From assembly GCF_014904735.1 (NCBI RefSeq), contig NZ_JACZCR010000033.1, positions 62,001 to 126,000 on the forward strand: DNA of 64,000 bases, read 5' to 3'. The notes below the pieces were generated by a model, which saw nothing but the letters and a program-made list of their open reading frames with translations, searched no databases and was not told the origin of the DNA. How positions within the stretch are numbered: the stretch's first letter is position 1; each line of letters opens with the position of its first letter. Below are positions 53,501 through 62,773 of this stretch, piece after piece. This DNA comes from Microbulbifer hainanensis (lineage in GTDB: Bacteria > Pseudomonadota > Gammaproteobacteria > Pseudomonadales > Cellvibrionaceae). The translations under genes were made by a program, and so were the position numbers.

Positions 53501-54487
53501 TCAGGCTTTCTGGGCCTCCGCCTGGCGGCGGCGCTCCTCCTGCTTGGCGCGGCGACGTGCGGCAGTCACGTCCCGGGCGTCCTGGCCGATATGTTCCTCA
53601 CCGCGGGCCTTGGCCAGTTGGATCTGCTTTTCCCGCTCGCGGAAGCGCGCGCGGTCCTCTTCAGCCACCTTGTCGAAACAGTGTGGGCAACTGACTCCCT
53701 GCTCGTACTGGGGAGACTGCTTTTCCTCAGCGGTGATCGGCATGCGGCAGGCGTTGCACTGCTCGTAGTTGCCGCGCTCGAGGTCGTGGTTGACGGTCAC
53801 CCGGTCGTCGAAGACAAAACACTCGCCGTCCCAAAGGGTCTGTTCCTTCGGCACTTCTTCCAGGTATTTGAGAATGCCGCCCTGCAGGTGGTAAACCTCG
53901 TCGAAACCCTGCTCCTTAAGATAGGCAGTGGACTTCTCACAGCGGATGCCGCCGGTGCAGAACATCGCCACTTTCTTGTGCTTGGCCGGATCCAGGTTGT
54001 CGCGCACATACTGCGGAAACTCGCGGAAGCTCTCGGTGTTGGGGTTGACCGCATTGCGGAAGGTTCCGACCTGGAATTCGTAGTCATTGCGGGTGTCGAT
54101 CAGCAGTACTTCCGGGTCGCTGATCAGCTGGTTCCATTCCGCAGGTTTGACATAGGTACCGACGGTGCGACGCGGGTCTATATCCTCCACGCCCATGGTG
54201 ACGATTTCCCGCTTCAGCTTCACTTTGCTGCGGAGGAAAGGCATCTCATCGGTAAAGGATTCCTTGTAATCGAGCTCGGCGAGGCGTGGGTCACTTTTGA
54301 GCCACTTGAGAAGGGAATCTATTCCCTCCCGCGAGCCGGCCACAGTGCCGTTGATGCCCTCGCGGGCGAGCAGTAGTGTGCCGCGCACGCGGTTTTCGAG
54401 CATGGTGTTGAGCAGGGGTTCGCGCAGGGACTCGAAGTCGTCGAGAGTGACGAACTTGTAGAGCGCGCAGACGACGGTCTGGTGCAT
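53501..54487 (-). CDS. trhO: tRNA uridine-34 hydroxylase TrhO (rhodanese-related)
   Basis: A 328-residue enzyme that uses oxygen to form 5-hydroxyuridine at position 34 of tRNAs. It starts at [10 protein letters not shown] with AGGAAG a normal distance before; the long upstream frame has no family match. An N-terminal ferredoxin-like domain (about 1-90) is followed by a rhodanese domain (about 125-220) with the active cysteine in [16 protein letters not shown]. The C-terminal zinc-type CNAC...CPHC region and the basic tail ([12 protein letters not shown]) are family features. It diverges from the small acidic gene. Confidence 0.95.
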   Translation of the reverse strand: MHQTVVCALYKFVTLDDFESLREPLLNTMLENRVRGTLLLAREGINGTVAGSREGIDSLLKWLKSDPRLAELDYKESFTDEMPFLRSKVKLKREIVTMGVEDIDPRRTVGTYVKPAEWNQLISDPEVLLIDTRNDYEFQVGTFRNAVNPNTESFREFPQYVRDNLDPAKHKKVAMFCTGGIRCEKSTAYLKEQGFDEVYHLQGGILKYLEEVPKEQTLWDGECFVFDDRVTVNHDLERGNYEQCNACRMPITAEEKQSPQYEQGVSCPHCFDKVAEEDRARFREREKQIQLAKARGEEHIGQDARDVTAARRRAKQEERRRQAEAQKA

Positions 54488-54677
54488 AGGTGCTTCCTCT
54501 TGCATGCCGGAGCGTAAATCCGGGGCAGTAAAAATCGCCGCGCATTTTATCGCAGCGAGAGCCGTTTGTCGTACATTTATCAGGCAGCGCGAATTGCCGG
54601 AACAAATGAATTGACCGGCAGGCAACAAGTTGTCACAGTTTGGCCAAATTATTACGGCCGCAGCGAGGCTTTCCCCC

Positions 54678-54938
54678 ATGGACGATGCAATTGAACCCAA
54701 AGAGTCGGAACTCAGCCAGGATTACCGCGAGGGTGACCTGACTGTTCAGATCGATATCTATGAGGATGGCGAGGGCGGCTGGCTGCTGGAAATCGTCGAC
54801 GAGAACAGCAATTCCACGGTCTGGGAGGATTCCTTCGATACCGAACAGGAGGCTCTCGAGGAAGCACTCGAGGCCCTGCGTGAAGAGGGAATCGAAACTT
54901 TTGTCGGACCGGTACAGGAAACCGGCGAGAGCTGGTAA
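54678..54938 (+). CDS. Small acidic conserved-looking protein
   Basis: An 86-residue protein starting at [10 protein letters not shown]. It is strongly acidic (many E and D) and has a strand pair ([21 protein letters not shown]) and a helix ([18 protein letters not shown]). Proteins of this size and pattern are common in marine gammaproteobacteria as hypothetical proteins. No motif suggests a reaction. It is divergent from trhO. A palindromic ACAAGTTGT sits about 45 bases upstream of the ATG. Confidence 0.7.
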   Translation: MDDAIEPKESELSQDYREGDLTVQIDIYEDGEGGWLLEIVDENSNSTVWEDSFDTEQEALEEALEALREEGIETFVGPVQETGESW

Positions 54939-55185
54939 ACCCTCTCCGGGAGCATTGCTCCAATACTTTCCCTTTTGTTGTGCATCCGCCACCGTGCCCG
55001 GGTCTGTGCGATGGTGTACGCAGTGATGGGTAATCCTGCACCCCGCGGAATCCCTGCTATGGTTAAACATAGAAGGGAATCGCGACAGTGTGACAGCACA
55101 CTCCCCAATCACGACACTGCCCGGAGGCAGTACGGATTACTGCTTCCGGCGTGTCACCTGGTGTTCGCGGGCGGTTCTCTTCTCC

Positions 55186-55716
55186 ATGAAAGTGGTACTC
55201 CCCCTTCTCCTGTTGTCGCTGGCGCTGCCGGTGCTGGGAGAAGACATTCAGCTGTCCAACCAGCGGGTACTGAAAACCGACCTGGTTGAAGCGCGGCTTA
55301 TTTCCGAACTCAGTGGCTATGCAATCATCGCCGGGCGCAGTTGTATCGACTGCGACGAAAACCCCTCTATCTACATCAAGAAGATCACTCCCGATACGCG
55401 TGCGCCGGACGTCAATGCAAATGGGCATGAATCCGACCGCTACACCTATCCCGGTCAGTATCGCGACTACATGAGCAAGGAGATCGTGGAAAAGACGCGG
55501 ATGTTCTACGGCCGCTGTTACGAAAACCAGCCCGCCCTGCTGTGGCTCAGTGAGTACCGCGAGGCGGAAAAGTGGGTGAAAACCGAGTACCTGATCGTGT
55601 TCGGTGAGCGCGGACCGGAATACCGCTATAACGAGGATCGCCAGCCGAGCATTTTCTATATTGAAAACAGCCGTTGCGTGGAATTGCCGGGGATTACCGC
55701 AGAAACGGAACCCTGA
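55186..55716 (+). CDS. Exported protein with cysteine pair, unknown function
   Basis: A 176-residue protein starting at MKVVLPLLLL, because the signal peptide (to about residue 18, PVLGED) begins there; the longer frame is not exported. The mature part has RSCIDCDENPSIYIKK, a CxxC pair that could form a disulfide or bind metal, and a later cysteine pair in YGRCYEN and NSRCVEL. The end is beta-rich. No family name. It converges with the 3D-domain gene across a double hairpin. Confidence 0.72.
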   Translation: MKVVLPLLLLSLALPVLGEDIQLSNQRVLKTDLVEARLISELSGYAIIAGRSCIDCDENPSIYIKKITPDTRAPDVNANGHESDRYTYPGQYRDYMSKEIVEKTRMFYGRCYENQPALLWLSEYREAEKWVKTEYLIVFGERGPEYRYNEDRQPSIFYIENSRCVELPGITAETEP

Positions 55717-55747
55717 AGAGGGTGTCTTGAACCGCGGAAATAAAAAA

Positions 55748-55767
55748 GCCCCGCGGAGGGGCGGGGC
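55748..55767 (-). terminator. Rho-independent terminator of the 3D-domain gene
   Basis: GCCCCGC (55748-55754) pairs with GCGGGGC (55761-55767), with six A bases at 55742-55747. On the minus strand this reads as a GC-rich stem followed by a T-run. It ends the 3D-domain gene, whose stop is 61 bases before the stem on that strand. Confidence 0.88.
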
Positions 55768-55774
55768 ATTCAAG

Positions 55775-55791
55775 CCGCGGTGAGACCGCGG
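55775..55791 (+). terminator. Second hairpin between convergent genes
   Basis: CCGCGGT (55775-55781) pairs with ACCGCGG (55785-55791) around GAG. It is placed 59 bases past the exported-protein stop on the plus strand, and an AT-rich stretch TTATCATAATAAT follows. It complements the first hairpin for the opposite direction. Confidence 0.6.
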
Positions 55792-55827
55792 TTATCATAA
55801 TAATGTCTTAGCGTTTGCTGGCTGCTG

Positions 55828-56229
55828 TTACTTCTTGTGGCTCCAGACAATCTTGAGCTTCTTCTTGCCCCAGCTGCGGGCTTTCTTGACGTCCTTCTCC
55901 ATCCACACATCAATGCGGTTTTTGAAGCGCTTGTTCATGCGGTCGCGCACGGTGTAGGTGCCGGGCAGACCTTCAATTTTCACTTTGGCGCCGTTGGTCA
56001 GGCCGTGTTTTTCCAGGTCGCGGGAAACCGCGATCACTTTGTCACCGGGACGCAGACGGTTGTTCCAGGCAGCTACCCAGGGATCGTCATCAGTCTGACC
56101 GGGCACTGAGTTATAGGCAGTGGCGTCAACGGTCATGGACTTTTGGCTCGCGGCAGAAGCATTAAAGCTGAAAGCAGCCGCAAGGATCGCGGTCCCAAAA
56201 AATACTTTATTTCGCAGAGTCTGTTTCAT
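55828..56229 (-). CDS. Exported 3D-domain protein
   Basis: A 133-residue protein with a signal peptide (MKQTLRNKVFFGTAILAAAF, cut near residue 27). The mature part is one 3D domain: VDATAYNSVPGQTDDDP, GDKVIAVSRDLEKHGLTNG, then YTVRDRMNKRFKNRIDVWM with the conserved aspartates. 3D domains form a barrel also found in MltA and in cell-wall hydrolases, where the aspartate is catalytic. So peptidoglycan binding or cleavage is likely. It has a strong terminator and a long leader. Confidence 0.88.
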   Translation of the reverse strand: MKQTLRNKVFFGTAILAAAFSFNASAASQKSMTVDATAYNSVPGQTDDDPWVAAWNNRLRPGDKVIAVSRDLEKHGLTNGAKVKIEGLPGTYTVRDRMNKRFKNRIDVWMEKDVKKARSWGKKKLKIVWSHKK

Positions 56230-56749
56230 AACGTCCCGATACCTCCAGGATTCAAGCGGTCACAAGCCAAGAGTTGCTTGTGAAAGTTCCAAGTGTCTTT
56301 GGAAATAACTGATCAATATTTAATCAGTGGTGGCTATATTACAGGCAGCTGGCGGCTTATCAAATTTTTCTGCGTGGCTCACAAAAGGCCACACAGTATG
56401 TGCGGGTTGTTGCGACAGATTGGAATAAAAAGTCTGAAATTTGTGTAAATTGCGGAATGTGATTCTTTCAAATGGAATGGCGGTGAATCTATGACTGGAA
56501 ATCCGCCGGAGTCGTAGTAATTGATTGCCGAGTCCGGCCATTCGGTGACAGCGATGTCATCCTAATGGCTGTTTGTTTTGTATGCAGGATGCGTCTCCTA
56601 ATTTTGGTTTATTAAGAAAATATTTTTTTTGCGATATTTATGACCGCCGGGCCAAAACTGGCGGTTCCGGCAGAAATACAGGGCTAAACGGGCGAAAACC
56701 CTGGGTTTTGAGGGGACTTGTGTCGGCCGAATGGCCGGTCATCGGGCCG
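56230..56749. other. AT-richer intergenic region
   Basis: These 520 bases carry no gene that I can support. They hold the leader of the 3D-domain gene and the 3' end of the TPR gene. The segment 56440-56640 is AT-rich and includes a T-run near 56622. Short pairing elements are ACCGCC (56643) with GGCGGT (56660), and CGGCC/GGCCG (56724-56737). These may be the weak terminator of the TPR gene on the minus strand. Confidence 0.45.
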
Positions 56750-57436
56750 TCAGAGAGCTGTGGTGGTGGCGCGGACCGGGGGATTCACTTGCTGGCGCAG
56801 GCCCAGCAGGTAGTCGCGGTCTTCCTGGAGATCGGCGAAATCGTGGCGTGTATCCAGCTCTACCGCCTTTTCCACCCATTCGATCGCTTCCTCGAGGTTG
56901 CCCTGCCACTCACAGACCTGGCCGAGGTTGAAGTAGGTGATGGCCAGGTTGTGCCACTCGCCGTCGCGGGCGAGGCCGCGGGCAGCACCGTTGTATAGGC
57001 GATAGGCGTTGCGGAGCAAGTTCGAACGTCGAGAGGCGTCGGTTTCGCTGGCGGACTGCTGGTGGTAGGTGTGCGCCAGCGCCGAACGCACTCGCGCGGC
57101 CGACTGCTCTAGGGGGGCGCCGGTTTCCAGGTAGGTCAGCACGGCCTCGAACTGGGCGCGGGCGAGGGGATAGAGCTCCGGGCGCTGCTGTCCACCGAGC
57201 GCGTTCAGCACGATGCCGTAGCGGTAGCGCAGGGCCTGTTGCTGCTGCGGACGGTCCGCCAGGGTGGCAATGGCCTTTTCATACAGCGGCAGTGCGGCGT
57301 CGAAGTCTCCGCCGAGGGCGAGGGTCTCGGCATCGGCCACCAGATCCTGCGCGGATGCGGGGGCCGACACGGCCACGGCCGCTCCCGGCGCGATCAGGGC
57401 CGCGCAGAGTGTCAGTTGGGCGAGAGCTTTGTACAT
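56750..57436 (-). CDS. Exported TPR protein
   Basis: A 228-residue protein with a signal peptide (to about residue 29, ending ASAQ). At least three TPR-type repeats are seen: ADAETLALGGDFDAALPLYEKA, YPLARAQFEAVLTYLE and YFNLGQVCEWQGNLEEAIEWVEKAVEL. A polar end follows. Periplasmic TPR proteins mostly scaffold other proteins. It follows ydiJ by 77 bases on the same strand and could share its transcript. No specific partner is apparent. Confidence 0.82.
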   Translation of the reverse strand: MYKALAQLTLCAALIAPGAAVAVSAPASAQDLVADAETLALGGDFDAALPLYEKAIATLADRPQQQQALRYRYGIVLNALGGQQRPELYPLARAQFEAVLTYLETGAPLEQSAARVRSALAHTYHQQSASETDASRRSNLLRNAYRLYNGAARGLARDGEWHNLAITYFNLGQVCEWQGNLEEAIEWVEKAVELDTRHDFADLQEDRDYLLGLRQQVNPPVRATTTAL

Positions 57437-57513
57437 CTTCGATTACCGCGGTTTGGCTGGCCTGATATTCGACGGGCCGCGCTGCGCGCGGCCGCTCTTC
57501 CATCAGTAAACCT

Positions 57514-60500
57514 TTATTTGCGCAGTTGCGCCAGCATTCCTTGCAGCGGGTGGCGCAGGTCTACACCCGCGAAGCGCGCTGACTGGCACCGGCAGGAATA
57601 GCCACTGGCGAGCAGGTCGTCAGTGTCGCCGGACAGCCGATTCGCCCAGGACTGCTGGAAAATCACCCGCGATGTCTCTTTATGTGCTGTCTCGTGCCCG
57701 TAGGTACCGGCCATGCCGCAGCAGCCGAGGTTTTCGGTGTGCAGTGTCATGCCCAGTGCGGTGCAGACCGTCTGCCAGTCGCGCAGGGAGGCGGTGGCGT
57801 TGGTCTGCTCGCTACAGTGGGGCAGCAGGCGGAAGCTGGCGGGCTCCAGGCGGTCGCGCTGGCGCTCCAGGTGATCGGCATGGCCTGCCAGCCATTCCTG
57901 TAGCAGTTGTACCTGGGGGGCCCGATTGCCGAGCAGTTTGCGGTATTCGGCGCGGTAGGTCAGCGTCATGGACGGATCCACGCCCACCAGTGGCACACCG
58001 CTGGCGGCGAGTTCATTGAGCATGTCGCTGTTGCTCAGCGCGACGCGCTGGAACTGGCGCAGGAAACCGTGCACGTGCAGCGGTTTGCCGTTGGCGCGGA
58101 AGGGCGCCACCAGCGGGTAAAAATCCAGCTGCCGGAGCAGGTGCAGCACGTCCGCGACCACGTCGGCGTCGAAATAGCTGGTAAACGCGTCCTGGACGAG
58201 GATGACCGAGCGCTTGCGCTGCTCCGGCCCCAGCGCCTTCAGACAGCCCGGACTGGCAAAGGGCACGCCCATTTCGCGCATGCGTTCGATCAGTGTCTGT
58301 TGCGCCAACTGCGGACTGTCGGCCAGCCCGAGGCCGCGCTCCATTAGCCAGCGCACCGGCGCGAGGCGCAGTGGCCAGTTGTACAGCTGCGGAAAGCGCG
58401 ACAGGTACGGCATGACGAATTCCAGGCTGCCGACAAAATAGTCCTTCAGCGGGCGCAGGTAGCGGCTGTAGTAGAGTTCGAGGAACTTGGCGCGGAACTC
58501 GGGCACGTCCACCTTGACCGGGCACTGGCCGACGCAGGACTTGCAGCCGAGACATCCCTGCATGGCGTCGTTCACTTCGTGGTTGAAGTCGTATTCACCG
58601 CGGATCTTCGCCAGCGAATTCTTGATGCGCCCGGGCAGGCCGACAAAAAACGACTGTTCGCGGAATTTGCGCGCGCTGTCCACTGCATCCACATTGCGGG
58701 CGGCAAGCAGGCGCAGCCACTCTTTCATCAGCATTGCGCGGCCCTTGGGCGAGTGGATGCGCTCGCGGGTGGCCTTGTAGGACGGGCACATGGCATCGTC
58801 CGGATTCCAGTTGAAGCAGGCGCCGTTGCCGTTGCAGTGGACCCCCTCGCTGTAGCCATCCCAGACCTGGACTGGAATCTGCGCGTCGCGCTCGCCGCGG
58901 GTGGGGACGCCGTCGATCTTGAGCAGTCCGGAGATGCGACTGGGGGTGGCGATCTTGCCCGGGTTCAGCTGGTTGCGCGGGTCGAAGGCGGCCTTGATTT
59001 TCTGCAGTTCCGGGTAGAGTTCACCAAAAAATTCCGGTGCGTACTCGGAGCGCACGCCCTTGCCGTGCTCACCCCACAGCAGGCCGTTGTATTTGCGGGT
59101 CAGGGCGACCACCTTGTCGGTGATCGGGCGGATCTGCGCCGCCTGCTCCGGATCTTTCATGTCAATGGCGGGGCGCACATGCAGCACGCCCGCGTCCACG
59201 TGGCCGAACATGCCGTAGCTGAGGCCGGCTTCATCCAGTACCGCGCGGAACTCGGCGATATAGTCGGCCAGGTTTTCCGGGGGTACGGCGGTGTCCTCGA
59301 CAAAGGGGATCGGGCGCTTCTCGCCCTGCACATTGCCGAGCAGCCCCACCGCGCGCTTGCGCATGCCCCAGATGCGGTTTACCTCACTGTGGCCGCGGGC
59401 GATGGTGTAGCCGAAACTCTTGCCGGACTGGCCGATTACCGCGTCGATGCGGGCGGTGAATTTTTCCAGTGCGGCATCCAGTTCCTCTGCGGAATCGGCG
59501 GTGTATTCCACCAGGTTGATGCCCTGCACCGGGCGCTCGTCGGTGGGGAAAAACTCGCTGACGCTGTGCCAGACGATGTCTTCCATCGCCAGCTGCAGCA
59601 CCCGGCTGTCCACGGTCTCGATAGAAGTCGGTCCGGCGCCCATCAGGTCCTTGGCGTCGCGCAGGGCGTCCTGGAAGTGATCGTACTTCAGGTTGATCAG
59701 CGCCACGCACTTGGGAATCGGCAATACATTCAGCTTGGCCTCGGCGATAAAGCCGAGGGTGCCCTCGGAGCCGCACAGCACGCTGTTCAGATTGAAGGTG
59801 CTGCCGTCGTTTTCATCTTGTTCCTGGCGAAGGTGGGCCAGGTCGTAGCCGGTCAGGCAGCGGTTCAGTTTGGGGAATTTCTGCTCGATCAGCGCGGCCT
59901 TGTCCCGGGCGATCTCGTCGCAGATCCGGTGCACCCTGCCGGCGCGGTCTTCGCGCGCGCTGATCTCGTCCAGTTCACCGTCGCCGAGCGGAGCCGAGGT
60001 CCACAGTTCGCCGCCGAGCAGTACGGTGGACAGTTCCAGCACGTGGTCGCGGGTCTTGCCGTAGACGCAGGAGCCCTGGCCGGAGGCGTCGGTATTGATC
60101 ATGCCGCCGATGGTGGCGCGGTTACTGGTAGAGAGCTCCGGCGCAAAAAAGAGGCCGTGGGGTTTCAGCGCCGCGTTGAGCTGGTCCTTGACCACGCCGG
60201 CCTGCACGCGCACCCAGCGCTCTTCGGCGTTGATTTCCAGGATGCGATTCATATGGCGGGAGATGTCCACCACCAGACCGTCAGTCAGCGACTGGCCGTT
60301 GGTGCCAGTGCCGCCGCCGCGGGGCGACAGCACCACCTGCTGGAAATTCTCGCGCTCGGCCAGTTCCGCCAGCAGCTGTAAGTCGCGCACATCGCGGGGA
60401 TAGACCACCGCCTGTGGCAATACCTGGTAAATGGAGTTATCAGTGGCCAGTACGGTGCGACTGGCATAACTGGGGCTGGTATCGCCGCGGAAACCGGTGT

Positions 60501-60570
60501 CCTTTAATGCCTGCAGGAACTGCAGGTAGAGCGCCTGTACCTCGTCGACTTCGCGCAGTGCTGGAATCAT
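57514..60570 (-). CDS. ydiJ: FAD- and Fe-S-dependent D-2-hydroxyacid/D-lactate dehydrogenase (YdiJ type)
   Basis: A 1018-residue protein from MIPALREVDEV; the longer frame adds nothing conserved. The first half is the FAD-binding module, with SPRGGGTGTNGQSL and DASGQGSCVYGKT, then the FAD-oxidase C-terminal part with HGKGVRSEYAPEF. A 4Fe-4S ferredoxin motif follows, CLGCKSCVGQCPVKVDVPEF, and then the CCG-type domain with NLGCCGMAGTYGHE near the end. The full-length fusion is typical of YdiJ, which oxidises D-lactate or D-2-hydroxyglutarate and passes electrons to the quinone pool. It diverges from the light operon. Confidence 0.95.
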   Translation of the reverse strand: MIPALREVDEVQALYLQFLQALKDTGFRGDTSPSYASRTVLATDNSIYQVLPQAVVYPRDVRDLQLLAELAERENFQQVVLSPRGGGTGTNGQSLTDGLVVDISRHMNRILEINAEERWVRVQAGVVKDQLNAALKPHGLFFAPELSTSNRATIGGMINTDASGQGSCVYGKTRDHVLELSTVLLGGELWTSAPLGDGELDEISAREDRAGRVHRICDEIARDKAALIEQKFPKLNRCLTGYDLAHLRQEQDENDGSTFNLNSVLCGSEGTLGFIAEAKLNVLPIPKCVALINLKYDHFQDALRDAKDLMGAGPTSIETVDSRVLQLAMEDIVWHSVSEFFPTDERPVQGINLVEYTADSAEELDAALEKFTARIDAVIGQSGKSFGYTIARGHSEVNRIWGMRKRAVGLLGNVQGEKRPIPFVEDTAVPPENLADYIAEFRAVLDEAGLSYGMFGHVDAGVLHVRPAIDMKDPEQAAQIRPITDKVVALTRKYNGLLWGEHGKGVRSEYAPEFFGELYPELQKIKAAFDPRNQLNPGKIATPSRISGLLKIDGVPTRGERDAQIPVQVWDGYSEGVHCNGNGACFNWNPDDAMCPSYKATRERIHSPKGRAMLMKEWLRLLAARNVDAVDSARKFREQSFFVGLPGRIKNSLAKIRGEYDFNHEVNDAMQGCLGCKSCVGQCPVKVDVPEFRAKFLELYYSRYLRPLKDYFVGSLEFVMPYLSRFPQLYNWPLRLAPVRWLMERGLGLADSPQLAQQTLIERMREMGVPFASPGCLKALGPEQRKRSVILVQDAFTSYFDADVVADVLHLLRQLDFYPLVAPFRANGKPLHVHGFLRQFQRVALSNSDMLNELAASGVPLVGVDPSMTLTYRAEYRKLLGNRAPQVQLLQEWLAGHADHLERQRDRLEPASFRLLPHCSEQTNATASLRDWQTVCTALGMTLHTENLGCCGMAGTYGHETAHKETSRVIFQQSWANRLSGDTDDLLASGYSCRCQSARFAGVDLRHPLQGMLAQLRK

Positions 60571-60734
60571 GGGGCCAAAACCGTAGCTCTCAGGGGGTCT
60601 GGCATTGTAGCGGTGGCGCTTGTTTGCGCAAGGTGCAGCGCGGGCTCGGGTCGTTCCAATCCACCTCCCATTCCACTTGCCAGGATCCAGTTGCCAGGGC
60701 TGCACTGCCGCCACGGGCTACACAAAATTAATTC

Positions 60735-60773
60735 TTGTACAACTTTGTCCATCACGCTATAAAAGTTGTACAA
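60735..60773 (+). promoter_or_regulatory. Light-operon promoter inside a perfect 12-bp inverted repeat
   Basis: TTGTACAACTTT (60735-60746) and AAAGTTGTACAA (60762-60773) are exact reverse complements with a 15-base spacer. TTGTAC at 60735-60740 can serve as -35 and TATAAA at 60758-60763 as -10, separated by 17 bases. Each arm holds a TGTACA palindrome, the core used by CarH/LitR-type MerR regulators. So the regulator encoded two genes down most likely represses this promoter directly. Confidence 0.75.
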
Positions 60774-60796
60774 AATTAAAGGCGTGTATAAGTCTT

Positions 60797-61783
60797 ATGG
60801 ATATCCAGCTGTTGACCCGCAAGATTCCCATCGGGATCAGCCAGTGCGCCCTCGGCGAGCCGGTGCGCTACAACGGTGGACACAAGCACAGCAAGGTCTG
60901 CACCCAGCTGCTGGGGCGCTGTTTCGACTATGTGCCCCTGTGCCCGGAAGTGGCCATCGGCCTGGGTGTGCCGCGCCAGCCGATCCGGCTGGTGAAGAGC
61001 AGTCCCGCCGCCGACGCCGAAGTGCGCGTTATCGGCGTCGAGGACAAGAACCTCGATGTCACCGAGCCGCTGATGGAATACGCCGACAGCGTTGTGCCGG
61101 CGCTGGAACAGGTGCGCGGCTACATCTTTATGCAGAACTCCCCCAGCTGCGGTCTGCGCGGCGTGCGCCGCTACCTGCCCAATGACCACGGTATCGACAG
61201 CGAGGGGGTGGGTATCTTTGCCCAGCGCCTGCGCGAGCATTTCCCGCACCTGCCGATGGAGGAGGTGGGGAGGCTCAACAACAGCGAGATTCGCGAAAAT
61301 TTCCTCACCCGCGTGTTCGCCTACGATGCCTGGTTCCGCTATGTCGAAGACGGCCAGGACGCGCCGCGTGCGGGGCGGGTAATCGAGTTTTACAGCGCCT
61401 ACAAATACCTGCTGCTGGCCCACCACCAGCAGAAAACCCGTGAACTGGGGCAGCTAGTCAGCAATGCCCGCGCCCTGGAGCCGCGGGAATTCGCCCACCA
61501 GGTTCGCGGCGGCATCATGGAAATACTGGCGCACCCGGCCAGCCGCAAGGACCGCACCAATGCGCTGATGCATGTGCAGGGGCACCTCAAGGATTACCTG
61601 GATAAAGAGGAAACTGCCGAGTTGACCCGGCTGATCGAGGAGTACCGGCTGGGCCTGAAGCCGGTGTCCGCGGTGTTGACCCTGTTGCGCCACTACCTGC
61701 CGCGCAGCCCCCACCAGTTTATTCACAGCCAGTTGCTGCTGGCGGCGGAGCCCGCAGAAATGGGTTTCTGTGATTTCCATTGA
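60797..61783 (+). CDS. DUF523-DUF1722 (YbgA-like) fusion protein
   Basis: A 328-residue protein starting at MDIQLLTRKIPIGIS. The DUF523 half (about 10-150) has SQCALGEPVRYNGGHK, CPEVAIGLGVPRQPIRL and NSPSCGLRGVRRY, with conserved cysteines that may bind an Fe-S cluster or metal. The DUF1722 half (about 190-315) has YKYLLLAHHQQKTRELGQLV and the helical end. YbgA sits beside photolyase in E. coli, and DUF523-DUF1722 genes recur in light-induced operons of pseudomonads. The reaction is unknown. First gene of a three-gene operon. Confidence 0.88.
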   Translation: MDIQLLTRKIPIGISQCALGEPVRYNGGHKHSKVCTQLLGRCFDYVPLCPEVAIGLGVPRQPIRLVKSSPAADAEVRVIGVEDKNLDVTEPLMEYADSVVPALEQVRGYIFMQNSPSCGLRGVRRYLPNDHGIDSEGVGIFAQRLREHFPHLPMEEVGRLNNSEIRENFLTRVFAYDAWFRYVEDGQDAPRAGRVIEFYSAYKYLLLAHHQQKTRELGQLVSNARALEPREFAHQVRGGIMEILAHPASRKDRTNALMHVQGHLKDYLDKEETAELTRLIEEYRLGLKPVSAVLTLLRHYLPRSPHQFIHSQLLLAAEPAEMGFCDFH

Positions 61784-61810
61784 TTCGCTTTGCCGCGAGG
61801 TCTGTTACCG

Positions 61811-62773
61811 ATGTCCGAAACCGACGCTGAAATGATTGCCGCAGAAACTGCCGGGATGGGCAGCGAATTGCCCGCGGGAGACGCTGCCGTGCCCATTCGC
61901 GAGGTGGCCCAGCGCACCGGCGTTAATCCCGTCACCCTGCGCGCCTGGGAGCGCCGCTACGGGCTGCTGAAACCGGCGCGCACCGGCAAGGGGCACCGTT
62001 TGTACAGTGAGGACGATGTCCGCCGTGTCGAGGAGATACTCGCGTGGCTGGCGCGCGGCGTCGCCATCGGCAAGGTGCGCCCACTGCTGGACGAGGGCGC
62101 GCCCGCGGCGGTGGAGGAGGACAGCTGGAGCGGTATGGTGGAAGCGACTACTGTGGCGGTGTCGCAGTTCGCGGCACCAGAGCTGCAGCGGCAACTGGAA
62201 CAGTTGCTGTCGAGTTATCCGCTGCCGCTGATTCTCGATCGCTGGCTGACGCCGGTGCAGCGCCGGCTGCATCGCCGCGAGCGCTTCGGCAGCAGTGTGG
62301 CACAGGGTTTTTTCTGGCAGCTGCTGACAGAGGAACTCGCGATCGTACTGCGCGCCGGGCGCAAGAATATCCGCCAGTCCGGTCGCAACAGTCGCGGCAA
62401 ACTACTGCTGGTGAGTTTTAGCGGCGGCGAGCAGCAGGTATTTGCCCGGCTGTTCTGCGCCGCGCTGATTGCCGCCGGCTGGGACGCGGTGCACCTGGGT
62501 CCGGATGTGGAACTGGGGGAGCTGGCATTTGCCGCGGAAAAACTCGGTGCCGACGGTGTCATCTGCTACAGCCATAACGCGCTACCCATGGCGGTCCTGG
62601 GCAGCGGCCTGGAGCGCGCGCTGCGCAGCCTCAATAAACCGCTGTGGCTGGCCGGCGGTATCGTCGAGCTGCAGCGCGGCGATGTGCAGAGACTCGCCCG
62701 GCACAAAGGTTGCCGTGTGTTACCGGCGGAGTGCGACCCGGCAATCCGCGCATTGCGGGAGCAGCTCCCATGA
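61811..62773 (+). CDS. MerR-family light-type regulator with degenerate B12 domain
   Basis: A 320-residue protein starting at MSETDAEMIA. The MerR DNA-binding domain (about 30-100) has VPIREVAQRTGVNPVTLRAWERRYGLL, then the wing with GHRLYSEDDVRRVEEI. A helical bundle and a Rossmann-like domain follow as in CarH/LitR. The cobalamin motif that should read E/D-x-H-x-x-G is GGEQQVFAR here, so the cobalt-binding histidine is missing, and the W-x9-EH motif of the bundle is also not found. It therefore probably does not sense light through B12. Its stop overlaps the photolyase start (ATGA). Confidence 0.9.
   Translation: MSETDAEMIAAETAGMGSELPAGDAAVPIREVAQRTGVNPVTLRAWERRYGLLKPARTGKGHRLYSEDDVRRVEEILAWLARGVAIGKVRPLLDEGAPAAVEEDSWSGMVEATTVAVSQFAAPELQRQLEQLLSSYPLPLILDRWLTPVQRRLHRRERFGSSVAQGFFWQLLTEELAIVLRAGRKNIRQSGRNSRGKLLLVSFSGGEQQVFARLFCAALIAAGWDAVHLGPDVELGELAFAAEKLGADGVICYSHNALPMAVLGSGLERALRSLNKPLWLAGGIVELQRGDVQRLARHKGCRVLPAECDPAIRALREQLP

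Noticed and set aside
58579-60381. Long plus-strand open frame of 600 codons
   Set aside because: It lies fully antisense to ydiJ, whose motifs are clear. The frame has no ribosome binding site or domain and reflects GC-rich third-position bias.
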